A stretch of DNA of 64,000 nt from Ifrita kowaldi. Taxonomy: Eukaryota; Chordata; Aves; Passeriformes; Cinclosomatidae. Below, piece after piece: positions 38,221 to 49,400 of the stretch. The notes below the pieces were generated by a model that worked only from the letters and a program-made list of their open reading frames with translations, searched no databases and had not been told where the DNA came from. The translations under genes were made by a program, and so were the position numbers. Within the stretch, counting starts at the first letter, position 1. Each line of letters opens with the position of its first letter. The stretch spans positions 62,001 to 126,000 of the forward strand of contig VZRS01001505.1 of the NCBI GenBank assembly GCA_013398055.1. The letters are read 5' to 3'.

Positions 38221-41200
38221 TCTATTTCAAACTAGCTCTTTCAACCAAAGTCAACTAATCTGATAAAAAAAACTGGCTTAAACTTGAATTTTTCCTATGT
38301 TTCCCCTGTATCCTGAGCACTGTATAATGCTGTAGGTGGCATTGGAAAAAAAGGAAAAAAGAGTGTTTGTAATGCCAAGTATTTTAACAGCAGAAGGAAA
38401 CCGAAACTTAAATGCATTTCCTTTTCTCGGGTCCGGATTTAATCTTCATTTCTGATTACATGCCTAATTTATTGGAGAATCTCTCACTTGTTCAATTAAA
38501 TTTTTTGAGTGTTTAGCAAAATTACTTAAGTGAGCAAGCATATGCCTTCAGGATATGTACGTGTTTCCTGGGCTAAATGTGATTTCCTTTTCGTCTCCCC
38601 TTGATTAATCATTTTGGTTCTCCCTCTACCTAAATCTAGTTAATGAACCAACTTTCTTTAATCTCATGTGAAATTCACTGTATGTCCCATTGATAGCATT
38701 TTTCATAAATCTTGTGTCCCCCTGTAGCTAATAGGAAACAACATCTCCGTGATGGGCTGGAGCAAACTTCCATCTTCATCTGTCTTTGCCCTTTCTCAGA
38801 ATAACCTTTGCAGCTTGGTGGAGAACTTGCCCTTCATCTCTGCAACCCTGCAGTGTAGCCTGTGCTGCATGTCCAGTGTTTGTGAAGGGTTCAAACACTC
38901 AATCCAAGAGCATGCTCTGATGGATAACACTCTGAAGACCTAAAAGATCACTAAAGCAATTCTTTGATGATAAAAAAACAGATTTGCTAATCTGAAAGAT
39001 TTCTTCCACTTGAAATGAAGCCCATTTTTTAAAGGTTTTCCTGCTCGGATAGAAGACTCATATAGTATTCTCAAATCTTCATCTGAAGCTTTTCCACCTC
39101 TACTTCAGTCTCCTTCCTTGCCTTTGATGCCTGTGTATCTTAGAAACAACAGAAAAGAGGAGCTTGTTTTCTCTCTCATTAGTGAAATTATAGCAAAGGA
39201 AAATACCTGAAAAAATAGCTGTTAATATTCAGAGAGACAGTTTTCACATTGCTTGACCCTACCTATAAACTGTGGGTTTGCACATACATGTATATAAAAT
39301 ATGTATGTGTCCATACCCATATATAAAGAGTTTGTGTAAAATATATGTCCATGAAAAAACAGTTGCAGAATAATCCTCCCACATTCCTATATTTTGACCT
39401 TGTCAATTATCTCACCCCCCCCAAAAAAGTCAACAAGTTCTTATTTCCTGCTTTTACTACACCTTTGCTATTTTGCTTCTTTTTAAAATCATCTGAAGAG
39501 TTTTGCTGCCTTTCTTTCAAACAGAAAACAATAGCAAAGTTTTTCTACAGAGCAGCAAGACATAATTGTAAAATTTTTAGGGAACACTATTGAAGTTTCT
39601 GATGTAATAGTGTGCTTGTTCAAGTTTTAATATGTCGGGGGTTTTGTTCCATAGTGTCTTTAAATGATTCCCATCAGTTACAGGTTTAAGGTGCTCATTA
39701 TGTTTTATTCTTGATACACAATGCCAGTATTTTAGGTAGCTCATATATTCCCTTTGTTCCAGAGAGAATTCCTAAAAGTAACCAGATTCAATTCCAGTGC
39801 TACTCAATCAATGTAATTATGCTAAAAGTAGAACTAGTTCTCTTGCCTAAAAGTACTGTTCTGCAATGCCATAGTAATTTGGGTCAGAGCTGGAAAAAAA
39901 TCATGGAAGTATCTTCCTTCGCCAGTGTTTTCTGTATCTCAGAAAATTCAGATATACCTTACTATGTATTTAAAAGTGAGGGACTTTGATTTTTATTATT
40001 TTACAAGAGAAAATTTCTGAGTATATTACAGAAGAGTATAGAAACGCAAGAACAAAATATTTAATCTGTGATTTGGCTGATGAAAAATAATTTTGCAAAT
40101 ACATTTCAAAACATTTGTCCTGGACAAACAAAACCAGTTTTCTCTTTTATTTCCTTTTTTAATTGTTATTTTTAATTTTTTTTAAAAAATTGATTTACTG
40201 AAGTAGTTAGTGAACTGGAAAAAGAAGAATCAATATCTATGCATGTCTGTCAGGATACTCAATGCACAGTATATTTTCTCGTAAAAGAAGCAATTGGGAT
40301 ATGACAAATGCTTTTCCTTTTTGGCATTCCTCTTTATTATTCTTATTGATTGACATGAAGGCTAGACTAGTTCCTGGCTCCGTTGGACTTGGTATCACAC
40401 TATGCTGAGCTAGATGTGGCTCCTGTGTTAATATGGTTTTGAAAGACTGAAAGCAGAGTGTGTCAGATTTTGCAATTCATTTCAGTGAAATAATTGTTGC
40501 TCGTTCTGTGGTCACAAGGAAAAGCATTTAAGACATACATATAATCATACATATTTCTTGATCTAGAGGCTGCAGAAATGAGGCCTTAATGCTGTTTATC
40601 ATCCTGGGGGACATTAAAGTGATGGGAGTGGAAGGGCTGTTTAGGTTACAGCAATCTAATTATACCCAGAGGAGAGAGTACCACAGCATTCAAAACCAGC
40701 TGGTAGGGGAAATCTCCTGTGGATCCAAATTACATCTCTTTCAGTTAAAGAATCAGCATCTTTCATTAGCTGAGCAACCAAATTGTGACAGTTTTAAGTA
40801 CAGTTCATACCCATTGAAAATAGGGGGCTTTGTATTGGGTGAGCGTGTTCAGAGTCTTTAGCATCTCAAGAAGGAAACTCCTTGAGTTTATTTATTTTTT
40901 TCTCCTTTTCTGTAGCTGCCAGCAGCACCACAGGTACTGAATTACTCCATCTCAACAGGAGCAGAAGGGGTTTGTGTTGGAGCTCCTCAGTGGTGCAAAT
41001 TTTAAACTGTAGATCATGTTGCACAGTGCATCTTAAAATACCCATTCACTGTTCTCTCCACAAGCACTTCTTGTTTGTTTCTTCTCAAATTCAACTGTGG
41101 TGACGAGGTGGGAAGTCTGAATGAAAGGTGGGAGTTTGCCATAACTGATTGGTGTTAGATCAGATAGGAGACACCTAAAACACTGGATATTGTGCTCTAA

Positions 41201-42148
41201 TGAAAATAATAAAATATTTTTGATTTCTGGGGGTAACTAAAATAAAGGAGGAATAATGATTTATTGCCTCTAACATGTTTAAAATATTTCTGATTTGCTT
41301 CTAAAACTTACAAGAGTTCATTTGTAAGTCTTAGTAGCCAAGCTTAGATTTAGCTTTGTTTTCAAATGCTTGCCAGGCTTTCCTTGGGACAACCACTGCA
41401 TTTTATTGTGTGTGTTTGTACATGTGCATAGATATAGATACAGATTAAATGTCACCAATACCTAGTTCCCCAGGTCATGGCCTGCTTAACAAAATGACTG
41501 TTCAATCTGGGAGTGCTTTCTTTAGGATAGAGTTTCTGCCTGTTTTCAAGGTAAGACAGAACAGTCAAATATTTATGAATGTTACAGCATTCCAGATTTC
41601 CTTTCCAAGGCTACTTGAGGCCACTTGAAGAAGTAAATCTGTCGTGGTGATGGAGACAAGCTTCATTTGCACACTTCCTTTCATCTCTCTCCAAACAAAC
41701 GGTTCATTCACACTTCCTAGGTCAGTGGTAGCAACCGGGCTCGGTTTCTCCGTGGAAGGAGCAGGACTGGTCGTGGTCATTTACCCAATGCTGAGGAAAG
41801 GGTTTGCACAATCCAGGCCCGTGTTGTCTTTGCTCCTCTTTTATGCATTTGATGTGCTCAAGAGGACTGGTAATCCCTGAGACCCTGTGTATACTGGGAT
41901 TAGTGCAGGCTGGGGAGCCGCCTTTCGTGCACAACTGTTCTGCGGATGTTTCTCCATCAGAAATTATTCAGGGTCTTCTCCCTAAGGCAGCCACAACTAC
42001 AGCAATGGCTAGTAAATTCTGGTTGCTCTGTATAAGGCCAGATTTGGAGCTGTGACTTTGAGCTGCAGGATGACGTTTTTTGTATCTCTCCAGTCATCCA
42101 CCTCTATGCCTTTCGTGCTTATACTGGTGCTTTCTCTAGTCCTTAATG
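38221..42148. other. Intronic sequence without recognised genes
   Basis: Very AT-rich, with a TA/TG-rich patch at about 39281-39345 and another at about 41408-41445. No exon or RNA gene is supported. Open frames up to about 92 codons are not recognisable. Confidence 0.55.
39281..39345. repeat. TA/TG-rich low-complexity patch
   Basis: Alternating purine-pyrimidine sequence (ACATACATGTATATAAAATA, ATGTATGTGT, CATATATAAAG) with local self-complementarity. An impure simple repeat. Confidence 0.65.
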
Positions 42149-43060
42149 AATCATAGAATTGTTTAGGTTGGAAAAGACCTTTGAGATCAACCAGTACAAG
42201 TGTTAATCCAGCACTGCCAAGTCCACCACTAAACCATGTCCCCAAGTGCCACATCTACACATCTTTTAAATACCTTCTTTTAAATACTGCCCTGGGCAGC
42301 CTGTGACAGGGCTTGGCAATTCTTTTGGTGAAGAAATTTTTTCCAATATCCAATCTAAACCTCCCCTAGCACAATTTGAGGCCATTTCTTCTTGTTCTAT
42401 ACCTTGTTACTTGGGAGAAGAGCTTGATCCCCGCCTGGCTTCAACCTTCTTCCAGGGAGCTCTAGAGAGTGATAAGGTCATTTTAACACTTGTGTGTGTT
42501 AGAGTGGTGTAGCAGGTCACTGACCATTCCCCTTGCATTGAGGGGGCTTCATTCTACTCCCCATCCTCTCAGTCTTCCAGCTCAGGGGTCTGGGTACCTA
42601 CGGAGCAATTGGTCTTGCCATTAAAGGCTGAGGCAAAGAAGGAATTGAGTACCTCAGCTTTTTCCTTAGTCACTATGTTTCCCTTCACATCCAATAAAGG
42701 CTGGAGGTTCTCCTTAGCCCTCCTGTTGCTGCTAATGTATTTATAGAAAGGTTTTTCTAATTGTCTTTTATTGCAGTAGCCAGATTAATTTCTAGTTAGG
42801 CTTTGGCCCTTCAAATTTCCTCTCTGCATAACCTCACAATATTCTTGAAGTTCTCTTGAGTTGCCTGTCCCTTCTTCCAAAGGTCATAAACTTTTCTTTT
42901 TTTCCTGAATTCCAGCCAAAGCTCTCTGTTCAGCCAGGCCAGTCTTCTTTCCTGCCAGCTCGTTCTTTGATGGGGAAGATGGAGTGACAACTCCATGTAT
43001 TCCAGGCATTTTTCTCGACCTCCCACAGTGGCTGTCAGGGTCACTTTGACTTTGCTGCAG
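42149..43060 (-). mobile_element. Degenerate CR1 LINE with an internal deletion
   Basis: Left part 42149 to about 42482 is a CR1 3' end in reverse complement (AATCATAGAATTGTTTAGGT, TTGGAAAAGACC, CTAAACCTCCCCTAGCACAA, TACTTGGGAGAAGAG, GAGAGTGATAAGGTC). Right part, about 42490-43044, encodes on the minus strand CR1 ORF2 sequence from the endonuclease/RT linker into early RT: AWLNRELWLEFRKKRK, VYDLWKKGQATQ, then IVTK and VLNSFFASAFNGKTNC, then SDLLHH. Known: in intact CR1 most of the RT domain lies between these blocks, so it is missing here (junction about 42480-42490). The coding part has several in-frame stops (for example after CREEI at about 42811), so it is dead. The left border is firm and the right border approximate. 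Confidence 0.92.
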
Positions 43061-46000
43061 ATGGGGCTCTGTGCCTAGAAATCTCTTCCTAGCCCTAAAA
43101 GTTAAGTCTCACAGCTGCTGCTAAGGAAACTTGGCTGTATGCTGGGAAACTCATGTCAGGGCTGCATGGAAACCTTTCTCCCAGCTGCAGAGAGGCAGCA
43201 GGCTGGTCTGTACCTCCCATTTCAGGCATGGAGTCCCCTGCCTGCTCCTCTTGCTACCCAGGAGGCGTTACTGACTGGCAAGACCAGCCTCACACTGCTG
43301 TCCTCCTGATGGTGGGATGCAAGGATCCCTGTGCTGACCTAAAACCGGGTCTTGACCAGTTGCATCTCAGGTTTTTATGTTCTGGTCAGTCATTTATTCC
43401 TGTTTCTGACCAATCCTGTCCAGCCACTTCCCTGGAGAATATGGAGACCTAAGCAAGGGCAGATGTGCACTGGATCTGCTACAGGCAGTGCCAGAATTTC
43501 TGTGGGTTTGGGGTCGTGTTTTAATCCTTCCTGATAAGTAGCTGTCAGTGTCCCACACAGTTGTGCTTAGTGTTTCCTTGTTAGCTTTTCTCAGCAGGGG
43601 CTGCTCCCTCCTTGGGGATCACAAGAGGCAGCTTGAACAATCTTCAATGCTCATCTGGAAGGCACCTGATGCACCAGGCCGAGGAGATGGAGCGAGGTCA
43701 TGGACAGATGGAAAGTTATGATGTGATTTGGGAGCAACGCCTGCTCTCTGGTGAAATAGTGGGTGGAAAGAGGTTGTGGCTGAAGCCATAAGGAAAAATT
43801 CCCGTGCATGTCAATCGTGCGAGCTCCACATCCAGCACACTCCTCAGGGAGAAGGTGGCTGGCTGTGTGTCCCATCAGCTGTAATGAGAAGTGAGGAGAT
43901 AAATGGCGGAGGCAGGGATTGTGCAAGCTCACCTCCTGGCCTGCCCTCAGTGGGATCACGTCAGTGAAAGCAGTTGAGTCACCTCTCCCTGGAGGTGTCT
44001 GATGGATGTTACAGCCAGGACTTGGCACTGAGGAGCAAGCTGGGCCTCGCTGCCCAGGCTGCATCCCCAGCTGAGGCACAGAGTAATGTCTTAGCCAAAT
44101 GTTCGCTTGAGCACACCGTGGCTGCTTAGCTTCTCCTGTGTGAAAGAACTTCCTTCCCTTTGGGGTATTCCCTTGATTTTCAAAAAGTCAAGCAAATATT
44201 TAAGAGTGGATTAGAGTCTAGCTCAACATATCCATCATTCACCATCAATTATCCAGGTCATTAGTATGATTACACTCAGCTCGGGACTCCTCTGTGTCTG
44301 AATGTACCAAGAGCTAGGAGGAACTAAAAGTGGAAATTTATAGCAAGAACCTTTCCCTCCCCCACCTTATTTAATGGCACAGAGGCTTTGACCTGAAGTG
44401 TAATTTTCTGCAACATTTAAGGCAGATAAAGTGTCTTTAGCAGCCAAAGGAAAGCTCAAAGGTAACATTATCTAACTAGCAAACAGATGGAGGATTTAAC
44501 ATTCTTGGTAGCTGAAATTTTGGACTCTGGCCAAACCATGCTAATGGATTTTTTAGCAGTCGTTCTTTTCCTATGAAAGTGCTGGATATAGTTGAAAAAA
44601 AAAAAATCCAAGGGAAATATCTAACAGTACAGGCAGGAACAAGGAAAGATTCCCACTTGATCACAAGCAGTATGGGGGGAAAATAAAAGTTTTTGTATCA
44701 TAAATTGGGCCATGACTTGTAGAATTCAGTTAAAGGAATAAGATAAATCACCTCAGAAGCCCCAAATCTTTGTCTTGATGCAGAAGACAAGCGTGTTGAG
44801 TAGCTGGAGGGATTGTTGTTCAGCGTTAACTTTGCCTTGCTATGAAAACTGAAGAGGAAGAAGATGTCCTTTGAAGAGCTCTTGTTCCAACTGAGTTGCA
44901 GGAAACAAAGCAAAGTCTCAACTCCCTGATGCACAGACACATCCAGCTTCTTGTACGCTTGTGGCAGGCTCTGGTGTTGTCTTACTCCCCGGGTGTTGTG
45001 CTGTGTGCCAGAGGGCTTTCCAGATTACCACAGCCATAAGCTTTCTTGCTCCATCACATATTCTCTCTGGGTTATAAACATGACAGATTGGGCCTTGAAA
45101 AAGCTATGTAATGGAGACCACAGAGCTCAGGAGACAAGAACGTGTTTTCCACGAATTATTGGTGAAAATTCTGTGGTGTGCAGAAGGCAACTGAGAAGGC
45201 AGGGGCCCCTGGAAAACCCTGATGATTTTTGGATCCACCAAATCCTATCATTTACTGTCACTGAATCTTCAAAACCCTTTGAACTTGGTGAATTTTTTGT
45301 AAAATGTCCTCATTTCCTGATCATGGCTTTCATCTTAACACCTGTTGGGTTAAGTTTGGCTGATATGCTCGATAAAAAATGTCAGTGTCTCTAGCAGAGA
45401 GCTGGGAAACATCATGTGGCTGAACCGATTAATAATCAATAGGAATAAGAAATACTAATTGAGACGATAGGATTAAACTGCCAGGCAACTCTGCAGAGTT
45501 CTGGAACCACTCATTTCACAAAGAAAAGAGGCTGACATTAGAAGGTTTGCAGCCATTTGCTTTGACTAGCCTTGCTCTTTTCCAGGCCAAGGTTTGGGAG
45601 CAAATGGATGACATTAACACTCTACGCTGATTACAAAACACGGAATAAATCATACAGATGTCTAATTCCACCAGATCTCATTACCACTGGATTGAACTTT
45701 TCACTAACTTGCTTGTCTCAAGTGATCTGAGTCAGCACATCAGCTCTGAGCATCCCAGGATTTGGGAATGCTGGAAACAGCTCTGGTTCCAAACCCTGGC
45801 ACTGGAGAGCATTCTTACAAGTCATTTTCCAGCAGGCAAACCCTAGAATATTACAAAGAGAGAGTTGGAGGCCAGCAGAAACTCCAGCTGAGAGCTCGGA
45901 GCTGGTCCAATGCCAGAGCATCCATCTTTCGAAAGTTTAATGAGATGAGTTTCCATCAGGCGTTTTCACAGCCGGGCCACCAGCAGTGGCCTTGGAAGTG

Positions 46001-46710
46001 GTGTCTCACTCCCTATGGTGTCTGGACAGCAGGAGCTGTGGTTCAGACCTCAGTGAGAAAGCTGGATGGTGAAAATTTGTGAGAGCTAATTAAACAAGAC
46101 AAGATTTTTGCCTGGCAGGGATTCATGCCAGATATACTACATCCCGGGAAACCGTTTCAGGCTTTGCCATAAAGTACTTGTGGAGAGAGAGCAGGACATC
46201 TTGCCAGACTTCACGTCAAATACAGTACTGCAGCTTTTCCTTTTCTCTTTTGGAATTGGTATGGTCATAAATTATCTGCTTAGCTCAAGGTTGAACACAG
46301 GACAGCGAGAGCTGTGAAGTCTCAGAGATGAAGGCCCCAGCCTAAGCAGGGAAATGGTCATACATAATTTTATCAGGCCATGCTTCATCTGAGTGTGCAG
46401 AGCATCCTCTGAGAGCTCAGGACATCAGTCTCAGGAGAGCTGTATTCCTACTCCTGCTCTGCTGCTGGCCACCTGTTGGTCCTGGGCCACGTTTTTAGCT
46501 TCTTTATACTTTGGGTAAATGAGGATAGTTCATTTCCCTCCTCTGCTGTAAAAAAAAAAACAAACCAACATGAACGGCACAGTAATGTTTGGAGACTGCA
46601 TTAAGGAGGGTGGCAGGGAGATAGCTAGTGCTGCTGTCCTGCCATGGAGACCTGGAGACCGCCCCACCAGCAAGTCCCACCTCTGATCTGGAGACTGCAA
46701 GGTCTTGGGC
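43061..46710. other. Intronic sequence without recognised genes
   Basis: The first tens of bases may still be degraded CR1. Beyond that the sequence is unique-looking. A short TAAT/ATCAAT-rich patch lies at 45427-45480. Open frames up to 147 codons (for example 44951-45394 on + and 43651-44079 on -) have no recognisable domain or splice support. Confidence 0.5.
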
Positions 46711-46892
46711 AGTGACCCCAGCAATGACTGGCAGGTGAAAGGCCAGGTCATTTCTTCAGAAGCAGCCTGGCCCTGGCATCTCAACCAAAGAAGAGTTTGC
46801 AGTAGCATCATCAGCCAAGCCCAGGTGAAAGAACAAGCCATTAGCAGGAGCTGGTCTCTGCCCTGGCACCTCAGCACACCTCTGGTGTTGGC
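46711..46892. repeat. Diverged 90-bp tandem duplication (two copies)
   Basis: Copy A (46711-46800) and copy B (46801-46892) align with a constant 90-base offset. AGGTGAAAG occurs at 46733 and 46823, followed by a related stretch and then CCCTGGCATCTCAACCA versus CCCTGGCACCTCAGCAC. The copies differ at many sites, so the duplication is old. No third copy is clear on either side. The minus strand is open across both copies, but the predicted peptide has no known domain. Confidence 0.6.
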
Positions 46893-48999
46893 TCAGAGTA
46901 AAAACAGCTCCCTGATGGCTTTAAGTTGAAAACAGTAGTGGGATGTGAGGAGTAGGTGATGCTCCCTCAGAGCTCCTGGGGTACAGACCAGGCTTTTTCC
47001 AAACACAGCCTCTGGGCTGGCACCTGCAGTCTGGAAGTGGGAAGTGATAGTGTTTGCAATTTAAGTCTATTTTCAATACCTCGACAGATGTGGGACTTAG
47101 GGAGGATCCACCAAAGTGATTCCTTGGCTCAAAGCTGAGCAAAGATGTAGCTGATACTGAGGATTGTTTCCATTGTGGTAGACAATAACTGAGCTTTCCA
47201 GAGAAATGACACTAATGCTAGTACAGACTCTTAGAGTTAGATACTACTTAAAGATTGGGGCAATTAGGGATGTATTGCAGTTGTACTTTTATCATCTGGA
47301 TATTGTTTCTGTGCAGAGCTGTATCACATTCCTCACCTACATTCAGCATTTGGAGATTGCTGTAGATCCTGTCTTTTCTCTGTTAGAGAATCAAGTTACT
47401 TTAATTACTATATTTTTAACTTCACTTGTTTCTACATCACATATAATACAATTTAATTAAAGTCAGAGCTAGGAAGAGACTTCCAGAGAAAGAAACTTGA
47501 ATACTTCTGAGTACTTGAATACTTCTGGACTGTATTTCAGAGGGAGCAGTGAGCAGGTGTCAGGAAAGGAGAGATGAGTTCTGAGAATAAAAAAATAAAG
47601 AGCATTGGTCTGGAAGAGTAGTAGCCTACAGATGTGTTTGCTGATTGTTTGGAAATTAAAAGCAGATAGAACAGTTTGGGGGAAAAGTTCTGCAGCACCA
47701 GGTCTGCCTCCATGTACAAACACTTAAGATATTGTTCCTCAGTTCAGGAAGGAGAGGTTTTTGGTGTTGTATGCCAGTCCAGTCTCATCCAGCCCGGAAC
47801 TCAGTCTCTTGTGGGTAGACATCAGTCGTAAACAAATTGGAAAACTTAGACACTTTCCTTGGAAGGAAGCATAGGGGTTTTTGTGTTGTGTGGGTTTTTC
47901 TTTCAGTGCACCGCTGATTTCAAAGCTGTGTGGTTTGGGCAATAGCCCAGAATTCTTGGTTTTCTCTTCTCCTTGTTCATCTTATAGAGCATAAATACCA
48001 TATTTCCTCTACAGAAAAATATATACATGCTTGTTGTATCTGTGTGAATAGTACATGTGCATTTGTGTGGATGTGGAATTGTTAGTGTTATTAGTTTTCA
48101 GGACCCAGGTATTGGATGCTGAATAAAGCAAAGCAGTGTCACAGGAAAGGAGCTCAGCAATGGGAAGGAAACCAATCCTTGTTGTGGCAGTCCTGTCCTT
48201 GCGTCTCACTTCTGCCACTCCAGTGCCATGGGCTGGCAAATCTCTTTCATGCTGCTCATTAACTGCTCTCAGCTGGCACAAGCCACAGATGGAAGGAAGC
48301 CATGGCAGGGAAAACCAAGTGCTGGTGGAGTTCTTGGCAGCTCAGGAGTCATTCTTTACCTTGTACATCTGCACTGGCCGTCCCACCACGGGCTGTCAGG
48401 GGGCGGTGAGGTCCCTCCTCTCTTCGGTGGTGACTCACAAGCCTTGGGCAGGGTTTGCTGTGACTAATGCTCCAGTAGCAGGCTTAGCAGAGAGACTCTC
48501 TGTTCTGATGTCCTGGCCAAATTCTTTCCTGGAAAATTGGATGAGATGCATTTCCACTGCGATTCCAGATGCACAGAGTACTCCTTGCTGTTCACCGTCA
48601 TAGATTGTAAGCTAGTCATCATTAAGGTGTGCTTTCTTTTCTGTGATCAGCTAAGGGATCCCATGAATATATCAACTGCAATAATAATGTTCAGAGACAA
48701 GAACAAAAAGGAAGCTTGATTTTCTACTGCACAGCAGTACTGTACTCATGATCTTTTGGTAAAGAGAACGTGCTGTATTTATTAGTTACTGAAAGATAGT
48801 CTCACTCCTATCTGCAAAAGAAGCATTCTGCAGGGTGCATATTGAAGTTCCCTGAAACGAGTGAAAAAAAATGTGGGTTCTGATCTTTCCCACAAGCATA
48901 GTATTTACAGAAAAGCTCTATTTTCAAAAAAGGACCAATAACCACACAACTCATTGACTTTCAGCTGAAAACTGAGCTTTGACTGTGTTGTGTACTCAG
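46893..48999. other. Intronic sequence without recognised genes
   Basis: Contains an 18-bp tandem duplication at 47495-47530. A 155-codon open frame on + at 48136-48603 has no recognisable domain and no splice or promoter support, so it is not called as a gene. Confidence 0.55.
47495..47530. repeat. 18-bp direct tandem duplication
   Basis: ACTTGAATACTTCTGAGT at 47495-47512 is repeated as ACTTGAATACTTCTGGAC at 47513-47530 with differences only in the last three bases, suggesting a fairly recent slippage event. Confidence 0.85.
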
Positions 49000-49400
49000 T
49001 GAGGGCTGGAGTTGGGCTTTGTTGAAATGGCAGTCAAGTGATCAGAAAGTGGCCTCGGTGAGTGATGGGCAGAGGGTGCCCGAGCAGGGCGTAGCGTAAC
49101 GCACAAGTGCAATGCAAACACTCTCACTGAGCCCTTGCACTCGAGGCAGACTTCAGATAATGTGTTGACAGCATCAGTCAAAGGAAAATAAAATTGCCGA
49201 GGGGCTGGGAAAGGCGCTCTCTGTTCCAATAGAACGATGTATATAACCTCTGCTTTCTGCGAGCCGTCGCAGTGACACGTGAGGGAAGGGATGCATGATA
49301 ACACCAGCAGAAAATCCCAGCAGCTCTGGTCACAGCCGTAATGATAATGAAAAACAGTGGCTTAATACGGCTCATTGCTGTAGGGATTTTACTTAAAAGG
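49000..49400. promoter_or_regulatory. Candidate intronic regulatory block or cryptic promoter with CpG cluster
   Basis: Seen: about thirteen CpGs lie within 49055-49280, far denser than nearby intron. The block also has CCAAT at 49226-49230, TATATAA at 49240-49246 and a palindromic E-box CACGTG at 49276-49281. Further motifs are a TTGACAG (MEIS/TGIF-type) site and AGTCAAAGG (TCF-like) near 49164-49183. The CCAAT and TATA elements are closer together than in typical promoters. No open frame or repeat explains the block. Inference: enhancer or alternative start region. Confidence 0.3.

Noticed and set aside
48136..48603. 155-codon open frame on the plus strand
   Set aside because: No known domain, and alternative frames overlap. 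It is Ser/Ala/Leu-rich in a manner expected from composition.
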